Assembly: GCA_902805735.1 (NCBI GenBank) | Contig: CADCTW010000128.1 | Coordinates: forward strand, 1 to 52,097 | Direction: 5' to 3' | Source: an uncultured Gemmatimonadota bacterium | Lineage (GTDB): Bacteria; Gemmatimonadota; Gemmatimonadetes; Longimicrobiales; Longimicrobiaceae | Length of the DNA stretch: 52,097 nt | Part shown: in pieces, positions 15,743-25,520 of the stretch | Layout of the letters: each line of letters begins with the position of its first letter | Numbering within the stretch: position 1 is the first letter of the stretch | Notes under the pieces: model-generated | What the model was told of the DNA's origin: nothing | Database searches by the model: none | The model's input: only the letters and a program-made list of their open reading frames with translations | Made by a program: the position numbers and the translations under genes

Positions 15743-16173
15743 ACCTGGCGGGCCGCCCCAGCCGTGACCCGATGATGGCCGAGCGCCAGCGACAGACGCG
15801 CGAGTGGTGGGAAACCCGCCACGAATACCGAATGATGACATCGGACATCGTCGTCCGAGAAGCGGGACGTGGCGACGCGGGGATGGCGCGCGCGAGGATC
15901 GCTGCACTGGCAGGAGTTCCCGTGCTGCGGGTGCAGCCTGTCGCTACGGCGCTCGCCCAGTCACTGATAACGCGCGGTCCCCTGCCGGCGAAGGCCGCCA
16001 CAGATGCCTCTCACATCTCGCTGGCCACGATCGCAGGGGTCGATTACCTCCTGACGTGGAACTGCCGGCACATCGCGAATCCACGGATGTACCCAACGAT
16101 CACGCGGATATGCCGCGAGCGAGGGTTCGAGCCGCCGCTCCTGTGCACACCGGACGACCTGCTGAGGAGGTGA
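15703..16173 (+). CDS. PIN-domain protein, VapC-like toxin (module B)
   Basis: The 156-residue paralogue of the module A toxin keeps Glu8 in VYIETSIVSYL, Asp48 and Glu53 in TSDIVVREA, the TDASHISLA aspartate and DYLLTWNCRHIANP. It therefore retains the metal-binding acidic residues expected of a PIN ribonuclease. Divergence from module A is spread over the body of the protein and is greatest between residues 40 and 90. A partner gene follows after two bases. With its own leader and partner it looks like a complete, separately functioning module rather than a decaying copy. Confidence 0.8.
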   Translation: MLPSVYIETSIVSYLAGRPSRDPMMAERQRQTREWWETRHEYRMMTSDIVVREAGRGDAGMARARIAALAGVPVLRVQPVATALAQSLITRGPLPAKAATDASHISLATIAGVDYLLTWNCRHIANPRMYPTITRICRERGFEPPLLCTPDDLLRR

Positions 16174-16175
16174 AG

Positions 16176-16394
16176 ATGCCTGACGAAACACCCATCGACG
16201 TGAACGACCCCGACTACGACGACCCCATCATCGCGGAGATCCGGCAGATCCGTGAGGAGATGGCGGCGGAGTGGAATTACGACCTGTCTCTGATGGTGCA
16301 GTGGTTCGAAGAGCAGCAGCGCCTCGACCCGATTGAGGGTTTGATCGACTGCCTCCCGTCGACCCCGGTGGAACCCGCGCGGCGGAATGCCTGA
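16176..16394 (+). CDS. Small acidic partner protein of PIN module B
   Basis: The 72-residue product begins MPDETPIDVNDPDYDDPIIAEIR and shares the DP.YDDP..AEIR.IREE block and the PARRN C-terminus with the module A partner; the middle differs. GAGGAGG overlaps the PIN stop, two bases before this ATG region, so translation is coupled. It is the candidate antitoxin; no DNA-binding fold is seen. Confidence 0.65.
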   Translation: MPDETPIDVNDPDYDDPIIAEIRQIREEMAAEWNYDLSLMVQWFEEQQRLDPIEGLIDCLPSTPVEPARRNA

Positions 16395-16397
16395 CGG

Positions 16398-16461
16398 CAG
16401 GAGTCACACAGAGGCACGGAGATGACTTCATCTCTGTGCCTCTGTGTCTCTGTGTGAGCCC
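16398..16461. repeat. 3'-end palindromic hairpin, copy 7 (unequal arms)
   Basis: The right arm is full length but the left arm lacks one internal 8-base block (CACAGAGA), so the stem has a bulge. The right half encodes the last codons and stop of the DUF4186 gene on the minus strand. Confidence 0.85.
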
Positions 16462-16805
16462 TGTTGGAGCAGCCAGCGCTCGATGGCCCGGACCACGTGC
16501 GCCTGTTCCTCCGCGCTGAGCTCGCGGCCGGCGGGGATGGCGTGCCACTTGGCCAGGCAGCCGCGGCAGCAGGTGGCGGTGGCGTGCTGGGCCACGAAGA
16601 CGGGATGGCCGCGAAACGGGGTCTGCTTGCCGTCCTTGGCGGGGAAGGCGGGGGCGAGGCGGCGGGCCACGAAGTCGGCGGCGTGCGACAGGACGGTGGG
16701 GAGCCCCTTCGTACGAAGGTAGTCGCGGTCGGCCGGGCCCAGGCGGAAACGGGCGCGGAAGGGCGAGCCGGCCAGCCCGCGGAACACGCGGTCCAGCTCG
16801 CGCAC
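16428..16805 (-). CDS. DUF4186 family protein
   Basis: The 125-residue product matches DUF4186 across its length: FRARFRLGPADRDYLRTKGL, HAADFVARRLAP, DGKQTPFRGHPVFVAQHATATCCRGCLAKWHAIPAGREL. The Cys-Cys-x-x-Cys cluster (TCCRGCL) with nearby histidines looks able to bind a metal, but the function of the family is unknown. The final residues GSHRDTEAQR are translated from the inserted 3'-end hairpin, which evidently replaced the original stop codon. It starts with GTG one base after the H-NOX stop and is the last gene of the GAF/H-NOX operon, so a role in NO or redox response is possible (inference). Confidence 0.85.
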   Translation of the reverse strand: MRELDRVFRGLAGSPFRARFRLGPADRDYLRTKGLPTVLSHAADFVARRLAPAFPAKDGKQTPFRGHPVFVAQHATATCCRGCLAKWHAIPAGRELSAEEQAHVVRAIERWLLQQGSHRDTEAQR

Positions 16806-16806
16806 G

Positions 16807-17355
16807 TCAGGCGGCGGCGGCGAGGCGCACCACGATCAGGCACCGGGGGTCGCCGCGGTGCGCGCACTCCGGCTGCGACACCTCCACCTCTTCGCCGAAG
16901 TGCTGCGCCATGCCGCGCGCGATCCCCTCGGCCAGCGAGCAGAGGCCGCGCTCCGAGCGGTAGTCGACGTGCACCTCCGTGGGCGAGACGCGGCGGGCCA
17001 GGAGGGCCGGGGGCGCGGCGCCCGGCATGCGCGCGCGGACCACGGTGTGGATGGCCTGCTCCGTGTGCTCGATGACGTCCAGCGTGCGCCACGAGGGCTC
17101 CACCAGCGGCGCGTAGACGCGGAGGAGCGCCGGGGCGATGAAGGCGCCGAAGTCCTCCAGCAGCGCGTTCAGCGGCGTGCCCGTCCTGCGGCTGGCGGCC
17201 AGCACCAGCGCCACCAGGTGCTCGTCCGGGTACACGCCTTCCAGGCGGTGGCTCTCCGGCGGCACCCCCGCCCCCTCGGCCAGCGGAGTCCACGCGTCGC
17301 GCCCCAGGCGGTCGATGACGTACTGGCGGAACTGGTTCATCACGATGCCGTGCAT
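16807..17355 (-). CDS. H-NOX (heme NO-binding) sensor protein
   Basis: The 182-residue protein has the size and landmarks of a stand-alone H-NOX domain: the start MHGIVMNQFRQYVID, the proximal heme ligand His103 in EHTEQAIHTVV, and the heme propionate-binding YxSxR motif YRSER at 132-136, each one residue off the well-known H102/Y131-S133-R135 numbering. The C-terminus has the CAHRGDPRC block. H-NOX proteins bind NO, and sometimes O2, through heme and signal to kinases or c-di-GMP enzymes. Here the partner is not an adjacent kinase but a GAF protein upstream (12-base gap) and a DUF4186 protein downstream. Confidence 0.85.
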   Translation of the reverse strand: MHGIVMNQFRQYVIDRLGRDAWTPLAEGAGVPPESHRLEGVYPDEHLVALVLAASRRTGTPLNALLEDFGAFIAPALLRVYAPLVEPSWRTLDVIEHTEQAIHTVVRARMPGAAPPALLARRVSPTEVHVDYRSERGLCSLAEGIARGMAQHFGEEVEVSQPECAHRGDPRCLIVVRLAAAA

Positions 17356-17367
17356 TGTCTCTCCCCC

Positions 17368-17901
17368 TTACGCCGGGTCCGCCGCCGCGGCGCCGTGCGC
17401 GGCCATGAAGGCGCCGATCTCCTCGCCCAGCCGCTCGAATACCGGGACGAGCGCCGGAGTGGGCGCCCGCAGCGAGTCCGTGTAGAACTCCACCACGCCG
17501 TAGACGGCGCCCGCCGCCCGCGCGGGGAACGCCACCCCCGCGTGGAGGCCCTCGCGCGCGGCGGCCTCGTGGCGCGGGAAGTTCGCCTCCTCCTGGGCGT
17601 CCACCACCCACACCGGCGCCCCGGCGGCCCATGCCCGTCCCGGCAGCCCCTCCCCCGGGGCGAAGGAGTGGCCGCGGCTCTCGCTGTCGAACTCCGTGCG
17701 CCGGAAGGCGCGGGCGCACCACGTCTGCCGCACGCGCAGGCGGGTCGCGCCGGGCTCCACCTCCCAGCACGCGCCGAAGAGCCACCCCATCGACTCGCCC
17801 ACGCGCGACAGCGCGCGGCGCACCCCCTCCTCCAGGGTGCCCGCCCGCGCGAGCGCCTCGCGCACGGCGGCGACCACCGGCACCGCTTCGATCTCGTTCA
17901 A
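17368..17901 (-). CDS. Stand-alone GAF-domain protein
   Basis: The 177-residue product is essentially one GAF domain (about 25-170), with HSFAPGEGLPGRAWAAGAPVWVVD and a FPARAAGAVYGVVEFY strand typical of the fold, and no output domain. The start is uncertain: TTG at 17901 behind GGGGGGAT is chosen; a downstream GTG is possible. It is the first gene of an operon with H-NOX (12-base gap) and DUF4186 and is divergent from a receiver-only regulator. Stand-alone GAF proteins may act as ligand-binding partners for kinases; its ligand is unknown. Confidence 0.8.
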   Translation of the reverse strand: MNEIEAVPVVAAVREALARAGTLEEGVRRALSRVGESMGWLFGACWEVEPGATRLRVRQTWCARAFRRTEFDSESRGHSFAPGEGLPGRAWAAGAPVWVVDAQEEANFPRHEAAAREGLHAGVAFPARAAGAVYGVVEFYTDSLRAPTPALVPVFERLGEEIGAFMAAHGAAAADPA

Positions 17902-18139
17902 CGCGATCCCCCCGCGGTTCCATTTCCCGCCCGCGCAACGACTTGCGCCGCGCACAGCCAGGGGAGTGTACCTCCGCCACGCCCCGCGCGTCAATGCTGG
18001 GCCCCGCCCCAGGGGCGTGCACGGACATTGCGATGCCGCCGCGGCCCGCGCGCGGAGAGACGAAGCCCTGCGGTGGAGGACCCGGAGCGCACCGCGCGCC
18101 GGGGGCACACGGACGTATCCGGACAAGGTGTGGGCAGTG

Positions 18140-18556
18140 ATGACAGAACGGAAGCAGGACCCGGGCTCCACCCGCCCCGGGGGGCCCGGGCCGCTCCGCG
18201 TCCTGGTGGTGGACGACGACGAAGTGGACCGCATGGCGTTGCGGCGCGCGCTGGCGCGCACCGGGCTGGCGCTGGAGGTGAGCGAGGCGGAGGCCGTTCT
18301 CCACGCCATCGGCCTGCTGGGCACCGAGCGATTCGACTGCGTGTTCCTGGACTACAACCTGCCGGACGGCGACGGCCTCACCTTTCTGCTGGGGGTGCGG
18401 GCGGCCGGGATCGGTGTTCCAGTGGTGATCCTGACCGGGCAGCAGGACGAGCGCATCGCGGCCCGGCTCAACGAGTCCGGCGCCGCCGACTACATCCCCA
18501 AGGGGGAGCTCACGCCCGCCCGGCTCGCCGAGAGCCTGCGGCGAGCGCTCCCGTGA
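18140..18556 (+). CDS. Single-domain response regulator (receiver only)
   Basis: The 138-residue product is a complete receiver: acidic pocket VVDDDE (24-27), phospho-acceptor Asp71 in FLDYNLPDGDG, switch Thr99 in ILTGQ and Lys121 in YIPKG. It has no output domain, so it probably relays phosphate or acts through protein contact, as CheY-like regulators do. The ATG at 18140 was chosen, directly after a GTG. It is divergent from the GAF/H-NOX operon, which makes a shared NO-responsive pathway plausible but unproved; no histidine kinase is adjacent. Confidence 0.88.
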   Translation: MTERKQDPGSTRPGGPGPLRVLVVDDDEVDRMALRRALARTGLALEVSEAEAVLHAIGLLGTERFDCVFLDYNLPDGDGLTFLLGVRAAGIGVPVVILTGQQDERIAARLNESGAADYIPKGELTPARLAESLRRALP

Positions 18557-18582
18557 ACCGCGCGGCCGAGCAGATGACCGGC

Positions 18583-18638
18583 CTCGGAGGCACAGAGAAG
18601 AACCCGTCTCCGTGCCTCCGTGTCTCTGCGTGAGCCCC
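18583..18638. repeat. 3'-end palindromic hairpin, copy 8
   Basis: It lies 27 bases after the response regulator stop. The inner GGAGGCACAGAGA/TCTCCGTGCCTCC pair over 13 bp with one mismatch; the left outer arm is missing. Confidence 0.75.
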
Positions 18639-18727
18639 ATGTTGAGCGGCAGCTGTGACAAAGCTGGCTCGCGACGTGCCAACCCCGCGGGGGAGGCTCC
18701 TCCACGCAAACCATCCGGCACGGCTTC

Positions 18728-20878
18728 ATGCAAGGATTCGGCGCGGCCCCGCACCACGACGTGCTGGCGCTCGTCCTGCAGGTCGCGATTCTCCTCTTCG
18801 TGGCACGCGCGCTCGGCGAGGTGGCCCAGCGCTTCCGCCAGCCCGCTGTGGTGGGCGAGATCCTGGCGGGCATCCTCCTGGGGCCCTCGCTGCTCAGCGG
18901 CTTCTTCCCCGCGTTGGGCAAGTGGATCGTGCCGCACACCCCGCTGCAGGGGCACCTGCTGGAGGTGGTGAGCCTGTTCGGCGCCATGTTCCTGCTGCTG
19001 ATCACGGGGCTGGAGACGGACCTGCAGCTCATCCGCCGCCAGGCGCGCACGGCGATGGGCGCGTCGCTGGGCGGCATCGTGGTGCCCTTCGCCACGGGGT
19101 ACGTGCTGGGCCTGTACATCCCCGACGACCTGCTGGCCAACCCCGAGCGGCCCATCGTCTTCGCCCTCTTCCTGGCCACGGCCATGTCCATCTCCGCGAT
19201 CCCCGTGATCGCGAAGGTGCTGATGGACCTCAACCTGATGCGGCGCGACGTCGGGCAGGCCATCATCGCCGCGGGGATGACGGACGACGCCATCGGCTGG
19301 ATGCTGCTGTCCGTGGTGCTGGGGCTGGCCGGGGGCGAGGCCACCAACGCGGGCACGGTGGCGCTGTCGGTGGGGAAGGTGGTGGGCTTCGTGGTGGTGA
19401 GCTTCACCGTGGGCCGCTGGCTGGTGCGCCACACGCTCAACTACGTGCAGGACCGCGCGATCAGCCACCACCGCATGCTGTCGCTGGTGATCGTCTTCAC
19501 CTTCGCGTGGGGCGCCCTGTCGCTGGCGCTGGGGCTGGAGGCGATGCTGGGCGCCTTCGTGATGGGGATCCTTTTCGGCGGGATGCCGCGCCTCCCCAGC
19601 CGCGTGTTCGAGGGGGTGGAGCAGATGGCGATGGCGGTGTTCGCGCCCATCTTCTTCGCGGTGGCGGGGCTCAAGGTGAACGTGCGCACCCTGGCCGAGC
19701 CGCGGCTCATCGGCATCGCGCTGCTGGTGATCGCGGTGGCCAGCTTCGGCAAGGTGGTGGGCGGGTACGCCGGCGCGCGCTTCCTGGGCCGCCGCGACCA
19801 CTGGACGGCGCTCAGCTTCGGCGTGGGGATGAACGCGCGCGGGGCCATGGAGATCATCATCGCCAGCATCGGCCTTTCCATGGGGCTGCTGACGCAGGAG
19901 ATGTTCTCCATCATCGTGGTGATGGCCATCACCACCTCCGTGCTGGCGCCCCCCGCGCTGCGCTGGACGCTGAGCCACGTACACCCGGAGAAGCACGAGC
20001 TTGAGCGGCTGAAGCGCGAGGAGCTGGCGGAGGGGAGCCTGATCGCGGGGGTGAAGCGCGTGCTGGTGCCCGTGCGCTGCCGGGCCGGCGAGCGGCGCTC
20101 GCTCTTCCGCCTGGAGGCCGAGCTGATCCGGCAGATGCGCGCCCGCAACGCCGTGGCCGTCACCCTGTTCAGCGTGGTGGAGGAGTGCGGCCGGGTGGAG
20201 AGCGAGGAGTTCCTGGAGCGCGTCTCCGAATCGTTCCCCGGCGCGGAGCTCACGCGCAAGGTGGTGGAGGGGCGCGACGTCGCCCAGGCGATCCTGGAGG
20301 AGGCGGAGAACGACTACGACCTCATCATCCTGGGCGCGCCCGCCTCGGCCGACGGCACCGAGGAGCTGTTCGACCCCATGGTGGACTACCTGCTGCGCAT
20401 GTCCCCCTGCCCCACCATGGTGGTGAAGGGGCGGCTCAGCGAGGAGAACTGGCCTCCCTGCCGCATCCTCCTTCCCACCAACGGCTCGGCGGCGGCGCGC
20501 GCGGCCGCGGATGTGGCGTTCGCGCTGGCGCTCGAGGAGGAGCGCGAGGTGCTGGTGCTCAACGTGGTGGAGGCCGGTGAGGGCGGGCGGCGGCTGGACC
20601 TGGGCGGCCACGAGATGCGCCGGCAGATGGAGGCTGCGCGCGCCATCGTGGACCAGCTCTGCGTCATGGGCGAAGCCCTGGGCGTGCGCACGCACACCGA
20701 CGTGCGCTCCGGCGTCTCGCCGGAGGCCGTGATCCTGGAGCTGGCCCGCGACGGCATCGACCTGATCGTGCTGGGCACCGACCTGCGCCCCGCCTCGGAC
20801 CGCCTCTTCCTGGGTCCCAAGGTGGAGCTGGTCCTCAACAACTCCGCCTGCCCGGTGGTGGTGATGAACGCTTCCTGA
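18728..20878 (+). CDS. Kef-type cation:proton antiporter with two C-terminal Usp domains
   Basis: The 716-residue protein has about 12 transmembrane helices of the CPA2 Na+/H+ exchanger family (residues 10-420). Landmarks are QPAVVGEILAGILLGPSLL, the SISAIPVIAKVLMDL motif and TDDAIGW in the ion-binding core. Two universal stress (UspA) domains follow (about 440-575 and 580-716), the second with a C-terminal VLGTDL and PVVVMN segment. It should exchange Na+ or K+ for protons at the inner membrane, with the Usp domains as nucleotide- or stress-responsive regulators. Ion specificity cannot be read. The ATG lacks a clear Shine-Dalgarno. Confidence 0.9.
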   Translation: MQGFGAAPHHDVLALVLQVAILLFVARALGEVAQRFRQPAVVGEILAGILLGPSLLSGFFPALGKWIVPHTPLQGHLLEVVSLFGAMFLLLITGLETDLQLIRRQARTAMGASLGGIVVPFATGYVLGLYIPDDLLANPERPIVFALFLATAMSISAIPVIAKVLMDLNLMRRDVGQAIIAAGMTDDAIGWMLLSVVLGLAGGEATNAGTVALSVGKVVGFVVVSFTVGRWLVRHTLNYVQDRAISHHRMLSLVIVFTFAWGALSLALGLEAMLGAFVMGILFGGMPRLPSRVFEGVEQMAMAVFAPIFFAVAGLKVNVRTLAEPRLIGIALLVIAVASFGKVVGGYAGARFLGRRDHWTALSFGVGMNARGAMEIIIASIGLSMGLLTQEMFSIIVVMAITTSVLAPPALRWTLSHVHPEKHELERLKREELAEGSLIAGVKRVLVPVRCRAGERRSLFRLEAELIRQMRARNAVAVTLFSVVEECGRVESEEFLERVSESFPGAELTRKVVEGRDVAQAILEEAENDYDLIILGAPASADGTEELFDPMVDYLLRMSPCPTMVVKGRLSEENWPPCRILLPTNGSAAARAAADVAFALALEEEREVLVLNVVEAGEGGRRLDLGGHEMRRQMEAARAIVDQLCVMGEALGVRTHTDVRSGVSPEAVILELARDGIDLIVLGTDLRPASDRLFLGPKVELVLNNSACPVVVMNAS

Positions 20879-20881
20879 ACT

Positions 20882-21103
20882 GGCCCTCACCCGGCAGCTT
20901 ACAGCTGCCACCCTCTCCCAGTAACTGCCCTGGGAGAGGGGACTACTTCGACTGCGTTCCGGCGGGGCCCTGGGTGCGCGACAGATGCCGCCGCAGGGCG
21001 AGGCATGCCTCGCCCGCCCGCCTTTCCGCACGCCCGGCACCTGGCTCGACGCCCGCGAAGTAGTCCCCTCTCCCACGCTGTTTGTGGGAGAGGGTGGCGG
21101 CTC

Positions 21104-21123
<20 letters not shown>
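20882..21123. repeat. MITE/REPIN-like element E3 (second arm type)
   Basis: Inverted arms GGCCCTCACCCGGC...CTCTCCCA...GGGAGAGGGGACTACTTCG (20882-20951 and 21054-21123), each containing two small hairpins, flank about 100 bp. The right arm overlaps the last 20 bases of the PAS kinase gene. Confidence 0.75.
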
Positions 21124-22795
<1,672 letters not shown>

Positions 22796-22852
22796 ACGTC
22801 CACCTGAAAGGGTCTCGGCGGGCACAGGCAAGTCAGGGGCCTAACTCACAGC

Positions 22853-22930
22853 TTACGCGCCCCACCCGGGGTTCTGCGTGAGCTGCGGGTTGGTGGCGCG
22901 GGGCGCGGCCGGGACGGGGAAGAAGCGGTG
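22853..22930 (-). pseudogene. Remnant of SusD/RagB-like gene (C-terminus only)
   Basis: On the minus strand the last 25 codons before the TAA at 22853 read RFFPVPAAPRATNPQLTQNPGW plus a short tail. Phe-Pro-x-Pro followed by NPxLTQNPG is the characteristic C-terminus of SusD/RagB glycan- or peptide-binding lipoproteins. Upstream coding sequence is lost at the boundary of element E2. Confidence 0.6.
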
Positions 22931-23174
22931 GGTGCGTGCGCGGGCGGAGTGCTCGCTGGCGTCCGCGGGAGCCCTCACCCACCCGACCCCCGCTCTCCCA
23001 ATCCTGGGAGAGGGGGGCGCACTCCAGCCATCCCGCCGCGACCATGGGCCACCGCGCCCGCGGCACCGGGGAAGGGCTGGGTCCACGCGCAAAATCAGAA
23101 GATGCGCCCCCCTCTCCCGTTATCGGGAGAGGGGGGTCGGGGGGGTGAGGGCCTCTTTCAGCGCGCCGCAGCTT
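22928..23174. repeat. MITE/REPIN-like element E2
   Basis: Same architecture as E1: inverted arms (22971-23020 and 23103-23152) with CTCTCCC...GGGAGAG hairpins around about 80 bp. The outer flanks (GTGGGTGCGTG on the left, GCCGCAGCT on the right) also match E1, which sets the element ends. Confidence 0.75.
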
Positions 23175-23181
23175 TCTCTAC

Positions 23182-23358
23182 ACCCCGCCAACGCCGCCGG
23201 CCCTGCTGGTGCTGGACGAGCCCACCAACCACCTGGACCTGGACGCCCTGGAAGCGCTGGAAGCCGCCCTCCGCGCCTACGACGGAGCCCTCCTCGTCGT
23301 GAGCCACGACGCCGCCTTCCTTGAAGCCATCGCTATCCAGCGGCACATCCAAACCTGA
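23182..23358 (+). pseudogene. Remnant of ABC-F ATPase gene (C-terminus only)
   Basis: An open stretch ending in TGA encodes [20 protein letters not shown] followed by a [12 protein letters not shown] block, that is the Walker B, D-loop and H-loop of the second ATPase domain of an ABC-F protein. There is no start or Walker A; the sequence begins at the edge of element E2. It is a 3' fragment. Confidence 0.75.
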
Positions 23359-23359
23359 A

Positions 23360-23419
23360 GCGCACGCGGAGGCACGGGGACGAATCAGTCTCCGTGCCCC
23401 TGTCCCTCCGTGTGAGCCT
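23360..23419. repeat. 3'-end palindromic hairpin, copy 9 (degenerate)
   Basis: It directly follows the ABC-F remnant stop. GGAGGCACGGGGA pairs imperfectly with TCTCCGTGCCCC; the left arm lacks one block. Presence after a dead gene shows it was already there when the gene was whole, or moved with it. Confidence 0.75.
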
Positions 23420-23480
23420 CCCTGCTTTCCGCGACCATCCCCATCGCGTTAGCTTGACCGACCACCTCCACCGAACGCTC

Positions 23481-25433
23481 ATGTCCAACGGCACGCCGGA
23501 AACCGACGAAACGCTGCGCCTGCTCGCCGATGCGATCCCGCAGATCGTGTGGCTGGCGGATCGCGAGGGACGCACCGAGTTCTTCAACCGGCAGTGGACC
23601 GCCTATACCGGCGAGCCCTTCTCGCCGACGACCGCGGCGGAGGTCGCCGCCCGCCACCTGCATGCGGACGACGTGGCGCCCACGATGGCGGCGTGGGAAG
23701 AGGCACGGCGCGGCGGGCGCAGGTTCGAGGTGGAGCACCGCATCCGCTCGGCCGAGGGGGAGTACCGCTGGTTCCTGGTGCGCGCCGAGCCGCGGCACGA
23801 CCCGCACACGGGGCGCGTGGAGCGCTGGTTCGGCACCTCCACCGACATCCACGAGCAGAAGCGGGCGGAGCAGGCGCTGCAGGCCAGCGAGGCCAAGTAC
23901 CGCACCCTCTTCACCTCCCTGGACGACGGCTTCTGCATCCTGCACCTGCTCTTCGACGAGGCGGGACGGCCGGCCGACTACCGCTTCCTTGAAGTCAACC
24001 CGCGCTTCTCCGAGCAGACGGGGCTGCGCGACGCGCTGGGCCGTACGGCGCGCGAGATGGTGCCGGGGCTGGAGTCCTTCTGGTTCGAGGTCTACGGCAA
24101 CGTGGCGCGCACGGGCGAGCCCTCGCGCTTCGTGAACTACTCCGAGCCGATGGGCCGCTGGTTCGACGTGTACGCCTTCCGCGTGGGCGAGCCGCACGAG
24201 CACCAGGTGGCGGTGCTGTTCACGGACATCACGCGGAGCAAGCACGCGGAGCTCGAGCGCGAGCGCCTGCTGCGCGCCCTGGAGGTGGAGCGCGAGCGGC
24301 TGAAGCACATCTTCCAGCAGGCCCCCGCCTTCCTCTCGGTGGTGCGCGGGCCGGACCACGTGATGGAGCTGGTCAACGACGCGTACTACCGGATGGTGGG
24401 CGACCGCGACGTGCTGGGAAGGCCCCTGCGCGAGTCGCTGCCCGAGCTGGTGGAGCAGGGTTTCATCGAATTGCTGGACCGGGTGCTGGAGACGGGCGAG
24501 CCCTTCATCGGCCGCGAGCTCCCGGCCCGGCTCGCGCGCACCCCCGGCGCGCCGCTGGAAGAGCGCTTCGTGGACTTCGTCTACAACCCCATCACCGAGG
24601 CGGACGGCACCCGCTCCGGCATCATCGCCCACGGCAGCGACGTCACGGAGTCCGTGCTGGCCCGCCGCGAAGTGGAGCGGCTGCTGCGCGAGAGCGAGGA
24701 GGCGCGCTCCCACGCGGAGGCCGCCCGCGCCGAGGCCGAGGCGGCGAACAGCGCCAAGGCGGATTTCCTGGCCTCCATGAGCCACGAGCTGCGCACCCCG
24801 CTCAACGCCATCGGCGGCTACGTGGAGCTGCTGGAGCTGGGGATCCACGGCGATCTCACCCCTGCGCAGCAGGAGGCGCTGGGGCGCGTGGCGGTCAACC
24901 AGCGGCACCTGCTCACGCTGATCAACGACGTGCTCGCCTTCGCCCGGCTGGAGGCCGGCCACGTGGAGCTGGACCTCCGCCCCCTCTCCGCGCGGGCCCT
25001 GCTGGCGGACGTGGAGCCGCTGGTGGCGCCGCTCGCCGGCGCCCGAGGAGTCGCGCTCTCCGCGCGCGACTGCGACCCCGCGCTCCAGCTCCTGGGCGAC
25101 GAGGAGCGGGTGCGGCAGATCCTGCTCAACCTGCTGGGCAACGGCATCAAGTTCACCCCGCCCGGCGGCTGGGTCATGCGCGACTGCGAGGCCGACGAGC
25201 GCTGGGCGCGCCTGCGCGTGTGGGACAGCGGCTGCGGCATCGCGCCGGAGGACCACGAGCGCATCTTCGACCCCTTCCAGCAGGTGGGCCGCCGCCTCAA
25301 CCATCCCCGCGAGGGCGTGGGCCTGGGCCTGGCCATCAGCCGCGACCTCGCCCGCGCCATGGGCGGCGACCTCACCGTGGCGAGCGCCCCCGGCGCCGGC
25401 AGCATCTTCACGCTGCACCTGCCAAGAGTCTAG
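23481..25433 (+). CDS. Triple-PAS sensor histidine kinase (paralogue 2)
   Basis: The 650-residue protein has three PAS domains (about 10-130 starting IPQIVWLADREG, 145-275, and 290-415), a coiled linker, HisKA with His435 in MSHELRTP, and HATPase_c with GNGIKFTPPGG, DSGCGI and GVGLGLAI. It is soluble. The third PAS and the whole kinase core closely resemble the divergent kinase at 21104-22795, including shared blocks such as HPREGVGLGLAISRDLA versus NPREGVGLGLAISRDLA. The ATG at 23481 avoids a start inside the upstream hairpin. Facing it tail to tail is an operon with receiver domains that could be a phosphorelay partner. Confidence 0.9.
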   Translation: MSNGTPETDETLRLLADAIPQIVWLADREGRTEFFNRQWTAYTGEPFSPTTAAEVAARHLHADDVAPTMAAWEEARRGGRRFEVEHRIRSAEGEYRWFLVRAEPRHDPHTGRVERWFGTSTDIHEQKRAEQALQASEAKYRTLFTSLDDGFCILHLLFDEAGRPADYRFLEVNPRFSEQTGLRDALGRTAREMVPGLESFWFEVYGNVARTGEPSRFVNYSEPMGRWFDVYAFRVGEPHEHQVAVLFTDITRSKHAELERERLLRALEVERERLKHIFQQAPAFLSVVRGPDHVMELVNDAYYRMVGDRDVLGRPLRESLPELVEQGFIELLDRVLETGEPFIGRELPARLARTPGAPLEERFVDFVYNPITEADGTRSGIIAHGSDVTESVLARREVERLLRESEEARSHAEAARAEAEAANSAKADFLASMSHELRTPLNAIGGYVELLELGIHGDLTPAQQEALGRVAVNQRHLLTLINDVLAFARLEAGHVELDLRPLSARALLADVEPLVAPLAGARGVALSARDCDPALQLLGDEERVRQILLNLLGNGIKFTPPGGWVMRDCEADERWARLRVWDSGCGIAPEDHERIFDPFQQVGRRLNHPREGVGLGLAISRDLARAMGGDLTVASAPGAGSIFTLHLPRV

Positions 25434-25509
25434 CGCTCGCACATAGGCACAGAGGCACAGAGGCACAGAGATGAAGTTGTCTCTGTGCCTCTGTGCCTAT
25501 GTGCGAGCC
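25434..25509. repeat. 3'-end palindromic hairpin, copy 10 (covarying arms)
   Basis: A perfect long palindrome whose outer arm reads GCTCGCACATAGGCACAGAG against CTCTGTGCCTATGTGCGAGC. Relative to copy 1 both arms have changed together, keeping every pair. Confidence 0.9.
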
Positions 25510-25520
25510 CTGCTCCCGGA

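Larger units (their letters stand above)
22796..23480. other. 685-bp non-coding region with two gene remnants
   Basis: Between the divergent paralogous kinases lie a SusD-like 3' fragment, a MITE/REPIN-like element, an ABC-F 3' fragment and a degenerate 3'-end hairpin, in that order. No intact gene is visible. It looks like an insertion and deletion scar. Confidence 0.7.

Noticed and set aside
16277..21076. A 1599-codon open frame on the minus strand
   Set aside because: It crosses several real genes in other frames, has no domain pattern and is Arg/His/Gly-rich. Long empty frames are expected at this GC content.
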